Of a stretch of 64,000 nucleotides of DNA, positions 36,312 to 45,182 are shown in pieces. The notes under the pieces were generated by a model that was given only the letters and a program-made list of their open reading frames with translations, ran no database searches and had not been told where the DNA came from. Within the stretch, counting starts at the first letter, position 1, and each line of letters opens with the position of its first letter. Origin of the DNA: Novosphingobium sediminis (lineage in GTDB: Bacteria > Pseudomonadota > Alphaproteobacteria > Sphingomonadales > Sphingomonadaceae); contig NZ_BJYR01000002.1 in assembly GCF_007991615.1 (NCBI RefSeq), forward strand, positions 1-64,000, read 5' to 3'. A program made the translations under genes and the position numbers.

Positions 36312-38024
36312 ATGATCCGTATCAGAACCGCTCTCCCCGCTAGCGCCGTCCTCGCCAGCGCACTCTTCGCCAGCGGCCCCGCGTTCGCGCAGCCCGGGCC
36401 TGTCGATCTGGTTTTCCTGCACGGCACCGTGCTCACCCCTTCCGGCACCGCGCAGGCGCTGGCAGTTTCAGCCGGCACCATCGTCGCCACCGGCACCGAT
36501 GCCGAGATCGCCGGCATGGCAGGGCCCGCCGCCCGCACGGTTGACCTCGCCGGTCGCACCGTGATGCCCGGCCTCTACGACATGCACGTCCACACATATT
36601 TCGCAGGGCGCGACAAGCTTTCCTGCCGCTTTGCTCAAGGCGCGGACGCCAAGGCCATCGTCGCCGCGGTCAAGGCCTGCGCCGCCAAGGCCAAGCCCGG
36701 TGAGTGGATCACCGGCGGCAGCTGGGTCGGCGCGGCGTTCAAGCCGGGTGAACAGAACAAGCGACTGCTCGATGCCGTCGCCCCCAACAATCCGGTCATG
36801 CTCAACGACGAGAGCCTGCACAGCGTGTGGGTCAATTCCAAGGTGCTGGAAATCGCCGGGATCACCCGCGCCACCAAGGATGTTCCCGGCGGCGTGATCG
36901 ACCGCGACGCCAAGGGTGAGCCAACCGGCGTGCTGCGCGAAGTGACCGCGCGCGATATCGAACGTTTCATGCCCAAGGCAACGACCGAGCAGCAAGTCAC
37001 GGCGATCAAGGTCGCGACCGACGAGATGCTTTCCTACGGCATCGTCGGCTTCACCGATGCCGCCGTCCGCCGCGAGATGATCGAAGGCCTTTCCGCCTAT
37101 GCCAAGTCCGGCGGCCTAAAGCAGTATGCGCGCGGCTGTATTGTCTGGGGCCCCAATTCGGGTGACAGCGAGGCGCTGATCCCGCAGCGGCAGGCGTGGA
37201 GCGGGGGCCGGCTCAAGCTCGATTGCGTCAAGATGTTCCTCGATGGCGTGCCGCTGGAGGGCCGCACGGCGGTCATGCTCGCGCCCTACGAACATCGCGG
37301 CGGTGCGCATGACGATCAGGGGCCCGGCGGCGGCAAGGGCCTCAAGCTGATCCCCGAGGACACACTCTTCCCCGCAGTCGCCGCGTTCGACCGGCAGGGC
37401 ATTCAGGTGAAATTCCACGCCGCCGGTGATGGCGCGGTGCGCGAGGCTGTCGAGGCGATTGCCGCCGCGCGCAAGGCCAATGGCGATGCCGGGCCGCACC
37501 ACGAAATTGGCCACAACACCTTCATCGACGTGGCTGACGTCCCGCGCGGGCACGAACTGCACTTCACGTGGGAGCTTTCGCCCTACATCTGGTGGCCCAC
37601 TCCGATCACCTCAGTCGATATCGCCAAGGCGGTCGGCGCGGAACGCATGAAGCGCCTTTGGCCGATGAAGGATGTGCTGGAAAGCGGCGCCAATGTCGTG
37701 ACAGGTTCGGACTGGCCGGTCGTCCCCTCGGTCAATCCGTGGCTGGCGTTCGAAACCCTCGTCACCCGGCAGGTTCCCGGCGCGACCGGAGAGCCGATCA
37801 ATGAAGGCCAGCGCATCCCGCGCGAGCAGGCTATGGCCGTGTTCACCCGCAATGGCGCCGCCGAAATGGGCCGGCTCGACAAGGGCGGCACGCTGGAACC
37901 CGGCAAGCTCGCCGATCTCATCGTGCTTGATCGCAATCCGCTGACGGTGCCGGTCGGCCAGATCCACGATACCAAGGTGCTCGCGACGTACATCGCGGGC
38001 GAGCAGGTCTACACCGCGCCCTGA
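36312..38024 (+). CDS. Secreted amidohydrolase family 3 protein, paralogue 2
   Basis: A 570-residue periplasmic amidohydrolase with a signal peptide (MIRIRTALPASAVLASALFA..., cleavage after GPAFA near residue 27). It shares the block order of the protein at 31468-33174: YDMHVH metal motif, WVNSKVLEIAGI, LDCVKMFLDGVPLEGRTAVML, KFHAAGDGAVREAVEAI, GHNTFIDVADVPR, GSDWPVVPSVNPWLAFET and the GKLADLIVLDRNPL tail. The two are clearly paralogues. It is transcribed away from the AraC regulator gene, from a gap of about 170 bases that should hold the regulated promoter. Its last 16 bases overlap the opposing BaiN-like gene. Confidence 0.88.
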   Translation: MIRIRTALPASAVLASALFASGPAFAQPGPVDLVFLHGTVLTPSGTAQALAVSAGTIVATGTDAEIAGMAGPAARTVDLAGRTVMPGLYDMHVHTYFAGRDKLSCRFAQGADAKAIVAAVKACAAKAKPGEWITGGSWVGAAFKPGEQNKRLLDAVAPNNPVMLNDESLHSVWVNSKVLEIAGITRATKDVPGGVIDRDAKGEPTGVLREVTARDIERFMPKATTEQQVTAIKVATDEMLSYGIVGFTDAAVRREMIEGLSAYAKSGGLKQYARGCIVWGPNSGDSEALIPQRQAWSGGRLKLDCVKMFLDGVPLEGRTAVMLAPYEHRGGAHDDQGPGGGKGLKLIPEDTLFPAVAAFDRQGIQVKFHAAGDGAVREAVEAIAAARKANGDAGPHHEIGHNTFIDVADVPRGHELHFTWELSPYIWWPTPITSVDIAKAVGAERMKRLWPMKDVLESGANVVTGSDWPVVPSVNPWLAFETLVTRQVPGATGEPINEGQRIPREQAMAVFTRNGAAEMGRLDKGGTLEPGKLADLIVLDRNPLTVPVGQIHDTKVLATYIAGEQVYTAP

Positions 38025-39208
38025 TCGCCTTCCGCGAGCGCGTTCGCAGCCGCGTGCGCGCTCGCCCAGGCCCACTGGAAATTGTAGCCGCCCAGCCACC
38101 CGGTGACGTCCACCGCCTCGCCAATGGCATAAAGCCCCGGCACCGCCTTGGCCTCCATTGTGCGCGAGGATAGCCCGGCGGTGCTGATTCCGCCCGCGGT
38201 CACTTCCGCCTTGGCAAAGCCTTCGCTGCCGCTCGGGGTGAACTCCCAGCGACGCAGCTTCGCTTCGGCAACTCGCAGCAATTTGTCCTGCGTCTGCCCG
38301 AGTTCGCCCGCTACGCCGACGCTTTCGGCAAGGCGTCCCGCCAGTCGCTCCGGCAGCGCTGCGCCGAGCACCCGGGCCATCGCCGAACGCGGCCGCTCAC
38401 GCTTGGCGGCCAGCAGCCAGTCCTGCGGCTGATCGGGCAGGAAATCGATGGAAACGCTTTCCCCCGGCCGCCAATACGACGAGACCTGCAGGATCGCCGG
38501 CCCTGAAAGCCCGCGATGGGTAAACAGCGCCGCCTCGCGAAATGCCGCCTTACCCGAGCGCGCAACGACGTCTGCGGAAACACCGGACAGTTCGCGGAAA
38601 AGGATATCCTCACCCGAAAGCGTCAGCGGCACCAGCGCAGGGCGCGGCTGCACGACCTTGAGGCCGAACTTGCGCGCCAGTTCATAGGCAAACCCGGTCG
38701 CGCCCATCTTGGGGATCGAAGGCCCACCCGTCGCGATCACCAGCGCGGGGGCAACGACCGTTTCCGCACCGAAAGCGACCCGGAACAGCCCGTCGCCATG
38801 CTCCACTGCCCCAACCGGCTCGCCGCAGCGCAAGTCGACTTTGCCCGCCCGGCACTCCTCCAGCAGCATCGCCACGATCTGCTTCGCCGAGCCATCGCAG
38901 AACAGCTGCCCCAGCGTCTTCTCGTGCCAGGCAATCCCATAGCGCTCGACCAGCGCGATGAAGTCCGCCGGCGTGTAGCGGCTCAGCGCCGAACGCGCGA
39001 AATGCGGATTTTCAGAGAGATAGCGATCCGGCGCGGTGTGGAGGTTGGTGAAATTGCACCGCCCTCCTCCGGAAATCAGGATCTTCTTGCCCGGCGCATC
39101 GGCGTGATCGAGCAGCGCGACCCGCTTGCCGCGCTGGCCCGCAAGCCCTGCACAGAACAGCCCCGCCGCCCCGGCGCCGAGCACGATAACGTCATGCGTC
39201 GGCGCCAT
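38009..39208 (-). CDS. NAD(P)/FAD-dependent oxidoreductase, HI0933/BaiN-like
   Basis: A 399-residue flavoprotein of the HI0933/YhiN family. The dinucleotide fold starts at once (VIVLGAGAAGLFCAGLAG), followed by the family-specific KKILISGGGRCNFTN near residues 41-55 and the C-terminal GEAVDVTGWLGGYNFQWAWASAHAAA flavin-binding end. BaiN acts in bile-acid dehydroxylation in clostridia, while the function of proteobacterial members is not settled, so only the fold-level call is safe. It starts 10 bases after lpd and is probably read through from the pdhC-lpd transcript. Confidence 0.9.
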   Translation of the reverse strand: MAPTHDVIVLGAGAAGLFCAGLAGQRGKRVALLDHADAPGKKILISGGGRCNFTNLHTAPDRYLSENPHFARSALSRYTPADFIALVERYGIAWHEKTLGQLFCDGSAKQIVAMLLEECRAGKVDLRCGEPVGAVEHGDGLFRVAFGAETVVAPALVIATGGPSIPKMGATGFAYELARKFGLKVVQPRPALVPLTLSGEDILFRELSGVSADVVARSGKAAFREAALFTHRGLSGPAILQVSSYWRPGESVSIDFLPDQPQDWLLAAKRERPRSAMARVLGAALPERLAGRLAESVGVAGELGQTQDKLLRVAEAKLRRWEFTPSGSEGFAKAEVTAGGISTAGLSSRTMEAKAVPGLYAIGEAVDVTGWLGGYNFQWAWASAHAAANALAEGDQGAV

Positions 39209-39218
39209 GGCTTGGGGA

Positions 39219-40631
39219 TCAGATATGAAGCGCGCGCCCGTAAGCCGCGAGCACAGACTCGTGCATCATTTCCGAAAGCGTCGGGTGCGCGAACACGGTG
39301 TGCATGAGTTCGGCCTCGGTCGTCTCGAGCGTCTTGCCCACGACATAGCCCTGGATCAGCTCGGTCACTTCTGCGCCGATCATGTGCGCGCCGAGCAGTT
39401 CACCGGTCTCGGCATCGAACACCGTCTTGATGAAGCCCTCGGCCTCACCCAGCGCGATGGCCTTGCCGTTGCCGATGAACGGGAAGTTGCCGACCTTGAC
39501 GGTGTGGCCCGCTTCCTTGGCCTTGGCTTCGGTCAGGCCCACGCTCGCCACCTGCGGGTGGCAGTAGGTGCAGCCCGGAATGTTGAGCCGGTCCATCGGA
39601 TGCGGGTGCACTTCGGCGTTGCCCAGCGCCTGCGCGATAGCTTCCGCCGCGATCACACCCTCATGGCTCGCCTTGTGCGCCAGCCACGGACCCGGCGTCA
39701 CGTCGCCGATAGCCCACACGCCCGGCACATTGGTGCGGCCATAACCGTCGATCGCAATGATCCCGCGCTCGGTGGCGACTCCCAGCGCCTCAAGCCCGAT
39801 GTTCTCGGTATTGGGCACGATGCCCACGGCCACGATCACATGGCTGAAATCATGCTCGGCCGACGAGCCATCCTTGCCCTTGATCTTCGCCTTCACGCCC
39901 GCCGCGCTGGTGGTGATGCTTTCCACACCCGCGCCGGTGAGGATCTTGATCCCCTGCTTGGTAAGCGACTTCTCGAGGAACGCCGAAACATCGGCATCTT
40001 CCACCGGAACGATCCGGTCCATCATCTCGACGACCGTAACATCCGCGCCCATGTCATTGTAGAAGCTTGCGAATTCGATACCGATCGCGCCCGATCCGAT
40101 GACCAGCAGCTTGCTCGGCATCGCAGGCGGCACCATCGCATGGCGGTACGTCCAGATGCGGTCCCCGTCGGCCTTGGCAAACGGCAGATCGCGCGCGCGC
40201 GCACCGGTCGCGACGATCACATGCTTGGCCGAGATCGTCTCAGTGCCCTTGTCGCCGGTCACCTCGATCTGGCCGCCGCCCTTGAGCACGCCATTGCCCA
40301 TGTGCACCGTGATCTTGTTCTTGCGCATCAGGTGCGTCACGCCCTGATTGAGCTGCTTGGCCACTCCGCGCGAACGCTTCACCACCGCGTCGATGTCCGC
40401 GCGGATATTGTCCGCCGCCAGACCATAGGCGGCGGCGTGCTTCATCTGGTTGAACACTTCCGCCGAACGCAGCAGCGCCTTCGTCGGGATGCAGCCCCAG
40501 TTGAGGCAGATACCGCCGAGCAGTTCGCGCTCGACAATGCCGACCTTGAGCCCGAGCTGCGCCGCGCGGATCGCCGCGACATAGCCGCCGGGGCCCGAGC
40601 CGAGAACGATGAGGTCGTATTGATCAGCCAC
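39219..40631 (-). CDS. lpdA: Dihydrolipoyl dehydrogenase (E3)
   Basis: A 470-residue FAD disulfide oxidoreductase that reoxidises dihydrolipoyl groups of 2-oxoacid dehydrogenase complexes and passes electrons to NAD. The redox disulfide Cys42-Cys47 (GGICLNWGCIPTKALL), the FAD-binding GSGPGGYVAA and the NAD-binding GSGAIGIEFASFY are present. The C-terminal His-Glu dyad is in FAHPTLSEMMHE. It follows the E2 gene after 66 bases on the same strand. The E1 genes are not in the window. Length is normal for the family. Confidence 0.96.
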   Translation of the reverse strand: MADQYDLIVLGSGPGGYVAAIRAAQLGLKVGIVERELLGGICLNWGCIPTKALLRSAEVFNQMKHAAAYGLAADNIRADIDAVVKRSRGVAKQLNQGVTHLMRKNKITVHMGNGVLKGGGQIEVTGDKGTETISAKHVIVATGARARDLPFAKADGDRIWTYRHAMVPPAMPSKLLVIGSGAIGIEFASFYNDMGADVTVVEMMDRIVPVEDADVSAFLEKSLTKQGIKILTGAGVESITTSAAGVKAKIKGKDGSSAEHDFSHVIVAVGIVPNTENIGLEALGVATERGIIAIDGYGRTNVPGVWAIGDVTPGPWLAHKASHEGVIAAEAIAQALGNAEVHPHPMDRLNIPGCTYCHPQVASVGLTEAKAKEAGHTVKVGNFPFIGNGKAIALGEAEGFIKTVFDAETGELLGAHMIGAEVTELIQGYVVGKTLETTEAELMHTVFAHPTLSEMMHESVLAAYGRALHI

Positions 40632-40697
40632 GAAATTGCTCCTTCAAGTCGGCATCTGCTTTAGCCCGCCCGCAGGCAGGCGCCGCTCTCAATATGA

Positions 40698-41990
40698 TCA
40701 GGCAACAAGCGCCAGCGGCGCTTCGATCAGCGTCTTGAACGCCTGCATCAGCTGCGCGCCTTCCGCCCCGTCGATGGCGCGGTGGTCGAAGCTGCCCGTG
40801 GCGGACATGACGGTGGCAATGCCGAGCGCATCGTCGATCACGTAGGGACGCTTTTCGCCCGCACCGATCGCCATGATCATGCCCTGCGGCGGATTGATCA
40901 CCGCCTCAAACTGCTTGATCCCGAACATGCCAAGGTTCGAAAGGCTCGCCGTGCCGCCCTGGTACTCGTGCGGCGCCAGCTTGCCCGCCTTCGCCCGCGC
41001 GGCAAGGTCGGCCATGTCCTTCTGGATCGTGGAGATCGACTTGACGTCGGCCCCCGTCACGATCGGCGTGATGAGGCCGCCCGGGATCGAGACCGCGACG
41101 GCGATATCCGCGCGCGAATAGCGGATCAGGTTGTCGCCCGCGAAGCTCACGTTGGCATCGGGCGCCAGCATCAGCGCCTTGCCCAGCGCCTTGATAAGCA
41201 GGTCGTTGACCGAGAGCTTCACGCCCTCACCCGCCAGCGCCGAGTTCAGTTCCGCGCGCAACTTGAGCAGCTTGTCGAGGCTGATATCGACGGTGAGATA
41301 GTAATGCGGCACCGTCGCCTTGGCCTCGGTCAGGCGGCGCGCAATGGTCTTGCGCATCGAGGAAAGCTTGACCGCTTCGTGCGGGATATCGGTGCTGAAC
41401 GGCGCAGGCGCCGCCGCCGGTGCGGGCGCTGCTGCGGGCGCGGGTGCCGCCACCGGCGCAGCCACGGCAGGAGCCGCAACCGCCGCTGCCGGAGCCGCAT
41501 CGAGGTCCGCCTTGATGATCCGCCCATGCGGGCCGCTGCCGGCCACAGTGCTGAGATCGATGCCCTTCTCGCCCGCGATGCGCTTGGCGAGCGGGCTCGC
41601 CACAATGCGATCACCCGCTGGCGCCGCAGGGGCGGCAACAACCGGAGCCGGAACTGCCGCAGGTGCCGCCGCGACAGGAGCCGCAACCGGAGCAGGAGCA
41701 GGAGCAGCCGCCGGTGCAGCCGCAGCCGCCGGAACTGCTTCATCATCGTCCTCACCCGCGATCGTCGCGATCACAGTGCCGACCTTCACGCCTTCGGTTC
41801 CTTCAGCCACGTCGATGGCCACCACGACGCCTTCATCGACCGCTTCGAATTCCATCGTCGCCTTGTCGGTTTCGATCTCCGCCATGATGTCGCCGGACGA
41901 AACCTTGTCGCCCACTTTCACCAGCCACTTGGCCAGCGTGCCTTCCTCCATGGTGGGCGAAAGCGCGGGCATCTTGATCTGGATCGGCAT
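40698..41990 (-). CDS. pdhC: Pyruvate dehydrogenase E2, dihydrolipoamide acetyltransferase
   Basis: A 430-residue core protein of the pyruvate dehydrogenase complex. One N-terminal lipoyl domain carries the lipoylated lysine at residue 43 ([13 protein letters not shown]). An Ala/Pro-rich linker leads to an E3/E1-binding domain ([21 protein letters not shown]) and, after a second linker, the catalytic domain with the terminal HRAIDG motif ([14 protein letters not shown]). The [11 protein letters not shown] sequence and single lipoyl domain favour pyruvate over 2-oxoglutarate dehydrogenase. LipA at 6.4 kb provides its cofactor. A direct repeat lies in its upstream region (42013-42077). Confidence 0.94.
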   Translation of the reverse strand: MPIQIKMPALSPTMEEGTLAKWLVKVGDKVSSGDIMAEIETDKATMEFEAVDEGVVVAIDVAEGTEGVKVGTVIATIAGEDDDEAVPAAAAAPAAAPAPAPVAAPVAAAPAAVPAPVVAAPAAPAGDRIVASPLAKRIAGEKGIDLSTVAGSGPHGRIIKADLDAAPAAAVAAPAVAAPVAAPAPAAAPAPAAAPAPFSTDIPHEAVKLSSMRKTIARRLTEAKATVPHYYLTVDISLDKLLKLRAELNSALAGEGVKLSVNDLLIKALGKALMLAPDANVSFAGDNLIRYSRADIAVAVSIPGGLITPIVTGADVKSISTIQKDMADLAARAKAGKLAPHEYQGGTASLSNLGMFGIKQFEAVINPPQGMIMAIGAGEKRPYVIDDALGIATVMSATGSFDHRAIDGAEGAQLMQAFKTLIEAPLALVA

Positions 41991-42012
41991 GGTCAGCTCT
42001 TTTCCCTATTTG

Positions 42013-42077
42013 GTTACAAGGGCGTGGTTCAGACTTGTGGCTTGGGTACATATAGCCAAGCCGTTACAAGGCCGTGG
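42013..42077. promoter_or_regulatory. Phased direct repeat upstream of pdhC
   Basis: Two 15-base copies of GTTACAAGG(G/C)CGTGG, at 42013-42027 and 42063-42077, differ at one position. Their start points are exactly 50 bases apart, about five helical turns. They lie 23-87 bases upstream of the pdhC start codon within a 247-base gap that must hold the pdhC and uspA-like promoters. The spacing suits two dimers of a regulator binding the same face of DNA. A recent small duplication would look the same. Confidence 0.5.
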
Positions 42078-42237
42078 CGCTTCCCTTGGCACAAGGGCTG
42101 CCATTTCGCCACCCGCGCGAAGCCGGTCAAGTCTCTTGGCGCTTGCCCCGCATACGAATTAGGCCAATACGCATCACTCTGCGAGATAGGGGCAGTCGCG
42201 GTACGCGCGAATTTCGCCCCGCCGCAAGGGGGCAGGC

Positions 42238-42747
42238 ATGGTTCACATGGCAAACGAGTCAGAGGGAACGCCCGGCGCCGAGGCACGTGCACGGCAGCGT
42301 GTCTATCTGGTCATCATGGACGATACCGAGGAAGCCGCCCGCGCGCTGCGCTTTGCTGCGCGCCGCGCGGTGCGCACCGGCGGCACGGTCCATATCCTCG
42401 CCCTCGTTCCCCGGCAGGAATTTGTCGTGTTCGGCAGCATCCAGGCGACCATCGAGGCCGAAGCTCGAGAGCGGGCGGAAGACCTCGCCCGCACTGCCGC
42501 CGGAAGCCTTGCCGATGAGTCGGGCCTTCAGCCCGCCGTCGCAGTGCGCACCGGCAGCGGCCCGCAAGTCGTGCGCGAATACCTTGCGGAGCATCCCGAG
42601 GTTTCTGCGCTCGTGCTGGGCGCGGCGGCAGAGGGCAACCCCGGCCCGCTCGTTACCCACTTCACCTCGCAGATCGGCCAGCTGCCCTGCGTGCTGATGA
42701 TCGTGCCGGGCGGCATCGACGAACGCGGGATCGATTCGTTCAGCTAA
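42238..42747 (+). CDS. Universal stress protein (UspA family)
   Basis: A 169-residue UspA-fold protein. The start strand VYLVIMDDTEEAARALRFAARRA is typical, and the end has the glycine-rich GAAAEGNPGPLVTHFTSQ segment that in ATP-binding Usp proteins contacts the phosphates, so nucleotide binding is plausible. It is cytoplasmic and usually induced by starvation or respiratory stress in relatives. The ATG follows a purine-rich GCAAGGGGGCAGGC. It is divergent from pdhC and converges on rnr, with a REP-like element in between. Confidence 0.85.
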   Translation: MVHMANESEGTPGAEARARQRVYLVIMDDTEEAARALRFAARRAVRTGGTVHILALVPRQEFVVFGSIQATIEAEARERAEDLARTAAGSLADESGLQPAVAVRTGSGPQVVREYLAEHPEVSALVLGAAAEGNPGPLVTHFTSQIGQLPCVLMIVPGGIDERGIDSFS

Positions 42748-42753
42748 CCCCAC

Positions 42754-42829
42754 CCGCTCACCCTGAGCTTGTCGAAGAGTGCTGGCGCAACCGTCGTGCG
42801 TGATGCTTCGACAAGCTCAGCATGAGCGG
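42754..42829. repeat. REP-like inverted repeat, copy 2
   Basis: Arms of 24 bases at 42754-42777 and 42806-42829 match the arms of the element at 698-773 almost base for base; only the loop differs. As with copy 1 it lies between the 3' ends of convergent genes (universal stress protein and rnr). The shared location suggests a role in ending or protecting transcripts, or tolerance of a mobile palindrome there. Confidence 0.85.
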
Positions 42830-42838
42830 CTTCGGGTA

Positions 42839-45133
42839 TTACCGCTTGCGCCCCTGATGCCGGATATTGCGCGGACGCCCGCGCGGACCCTGCACATAGC
42901 CGCCCGCCTTCTTCGGCGCTCTTTCAAACGGCCGCCCACCGCGCGGCTCGATCCGCCCCGCGCCCTCGGGCATTTCGACCGGTTCAAACTTCAGCGCGCC
43001 CGTCAGCGGATTGGCTTCGGCAAGACGCAGCTTGAGGATCATCCCCATCGCGAATTCCTCGCCGGTCTCCTCGCCGAACAGCACCTGCCGCTTCTCATCA
43101 TAGCCGAACCGTTCGGCCCCCAGCGTCGAGATCGGCACCAGCCCATCGCCGCCCAGCCCGATGATCGTCGCGAACAGGCCAAACTTTTGCACACCTGTCA
43201 CGCGCGTATCGAACACCTCGCCCACGCGCCCAGCCAGCCACGCGGCAACATAGCGGTCGATTGTCTCGCGCTCAGCTTCCATCGCGCGTCGCTCGGCCTT
43301 GGAAATGGCATCGCTGATCCGCGCCAGATCGCTACGGTCGCGGTCCGACAAGCCTGACGTCCCCGGAATGTTTTTCCCTTCGGGCCGCGGCTGTTCCAGA
43401 TGGTACGCATCGACCAGCGCGCGGTGAACCAGCAGGTCCGAATAACGCCGGATCGGCGAAGTGAAGTGCGCATAACTGCCCAGCGCCAGCCCGAAGTGCC
43501 CGGCATTGCGCGGCCCGTAATAGGCCTGCGTCTGGCTGCGCAGCACGGCTTCCATAACGAGCGCCTTCTCGGCCTCGTCCGTCACGTCCTTGAGCATGCG
43601 GTTGAACAGCCCCGGCGTGATCACCTGCCCCAGCGCCAGCTTGCGCCCGAATGTGGCGAGATAGTCCTTCAGCGCCACCAGTTTCTCGCGGCTCGGCGGC
43701 TCGTGGATGCGGTAGACGACCGGCGCGACCTTAGCCTCCAGCGCTTTCGCAGCCGCCACGTTCGCCGCGATCATGAAGTCCTCGACCACGCGGTGTGCAT
43801 CGAGCCGTTCCCGGATGGCGATCTCGGCGATCTTGCCCTTCTCGTCGAGCACGACCCGCCGCTCAGGCAGCTCCAGCTCCAGCGGATCGCGCTGCCCACG
43901 CGCCTTTTCCAGCAGCCGCCACGCCGCCCACAGGTTCTGGAGATGCGGCGCGGCCTCGCGCGCGTCGATCCGCCGCTGCGCTTCCTCATAAGCGATCACT
44001 TCGGCGATCCGAACCAGCGCCCGCGTGAAGCGCCAGCCAGTGATCCGCCCCTCGGCGTCGATCGTCAGGTGGCAGGCCATCGCCGCCCGGTCCGCCCCCA
44101 CTTTCAGCGAACAGACGTCCGAGCTCAGCACATGCGGCAGCATCGGCACCACGCGGTCGGGGAAATAGACCGAATTGCCGCGCTTCCTCGCCTCGCGGTC
44201 AACCGCGCCGCCGGGCCGCACATAGAAGCTTACATCCGCAATCGCGACGACGGCGCGGAAGCCGCCTTCGCCATCGGGCTCGGCCCAGATCGCATCGTCA
44301 TGGTCGCGCGCATCGGCGGGATCGATCGCGACGATCGGCAGATGCCGCAAATCCTCGCGCTGATCCTCGGACAAGGCCATTTGCGCTGCCAGCGCTGCCT
44401 CATCCTGCGCTTCCTGCGGGAATACGAACGGAATGCCATGCTTGTGGATAGCAATCAGGCTGAACGCGCGCGGCGCCAGCGGATCGCCCAGAACTTCAGT
44501 CACCTTCAGCCCTGCGCGCGGGCTCTTGCTCACCGGCTCGCCCAGCACGAGCTGCCCTTCCGCTGCTCCGCCCAGATCCGCGATGGCCACAGCATTGCGC
44601 ACGCGCTTGTCCACGGGCGCAAGCCAAGGCTTTCCCGCCCCATCGAACTCGACAACGCCCAGAACCTGCTCGGTCCGCGTCGGCAGCTTCTTCATCACAT
44701 GGGCGATGAGGCCGCGCCCCGCTTCCTCGGTCCGCGCCAGCACCCGGTCGCCAACCTTGAGCGCAGCCTGCGCGCGGCCCTTTCCGCGCGGCTCCAGAAT
44801 GCGGATGCGCGGTGGCGGCGCGCCATCATCGGGCTGCCAGCTATCGGGGATCGCCAGCGGCTGCCCATCCTCGATCTCCAGTACGCGCAGCACCGTCACG
44901 CGCGGCACCCCGCCGAGCCGGTGAAACGCGCTGCGGTTGCCGTCGATCAGGCCTTCCTCGGCCATATCCTTGAGCAGCGCCTTCAAGGCGATCTTCTCGG
45001 TGCCCTTGAGGCCGAACGCCTTCGATATCTCGCGTTTGCCCGCCGGTTCCTCGCTCGCGGTGATGAAATCGAGCACCTGCTGGCGCGTGGGAAGACCGTC
45101 CGGCCCGTTCGGTGTCTGCTTGCGAATTGCCAT
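42839..45133 (-). CDS. rnr: Ribonuclease R
   Basis: A 764-residue processive 3'-5' exoribonuclease that degrades structured RNA. An N-terminal winged-helix segment (LDFITASEEPAGKREISKAFG) precedes cold-shock-like OB folds. The RNB catalytic domain has IDPADARDHDDAIWAE with the metal-binding aspartates and GLALGSYAHFTSPIRRYSDLLVHR. A C-terminal S1 domain follows, then a basic Gly/Arg/Lys tail. The ATG 45133 is chosen because AGAGG stands six bases upstream, and it opens with MAIRKQTPNG. No neighbour gives regulatory clues. Confidence 0.96.
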   Translation of the reverse strand: MAIRKQTPNGPDGLPTRQQVLDFITASEEPAGKREISKAFGLKGTEKIALKALLKDMAEEGLIDGNRSAFHRLGGVPRVTVLRVLEIEDGQPLAIPDSWQPDDGAPPPRIRILEPRGKGRAQAALKVGDRVLARTEEAGRGLIAHVMKKLPTRTEQVLGVVEFDGAGKPWLAPVDKRVRNAVAIADLGGAAEGQLVLGEPVSKSPRAGLKVTEVLGDPLAPRAFSLIAIHKHGIPFVFPQEAQDEAALAAQMALSEDQREDLRHLPIVAIDPADARDHDDAIWAEPDGEGGFRAVVAIADVSFYVRPGGAVDREARKRGNSVYFPDRVVPMLPHVLSSDVCSLKVGADRAAMACHLTIDAEGRITGWRFTRALVRIAEVIAYEEAQRRIDAREAAPHLQNLWAAWRLLEKARGQRDPLELELPERRVVLDEKGKIAEIAIRERLDAHRVVEDFMIAANVAAAKALEAKVAPVVYRIHEPPSREKLVALKDYLATFGRKLALGQVITPGLFNRMLKDVTDEAEKALVMEAVLRSQTQAYYGPRNAGHFGLALGSYAHFTSPIRRYSDLLVHRALVDAYHLEQPRPEGKNIPGTSGLSDRDRSDLARISDAISKAERRAMEAERETIDRYVAAWLAGRVGEVFDTRVTGVQKFGLFATIIGLGGDGLVPISTLGAERFGYDEKRQVLFGEETGEEFAMGMILKLRLAEANPLTGALKFEPVEMPEGAGRIEPRGGRPFERAPKKAGGYVQGPRGRPRNIRHQGRKR

Positions 45134-45182
45134 CACAGACCTCTGAGCGTTGCCGGCCGCAATAGCAAGGTCGGCCCGTGGG

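Noticed and set aside
39126..40664. Plus-strand frame of 512 codons opposite lpdA
   Set aside because: Antisense shadow of dihydrolipoyl dehydrogenase with His/Arg/Asp-rich composition and no recognisable domain.
41320..42162. Alanine/glycine-rich frame opposite pdhC
   Set aside because: The repetitive Ala/Gly sequence is the mirror of the Ala/Pro linkers of the E2 protein, not an independent gene.
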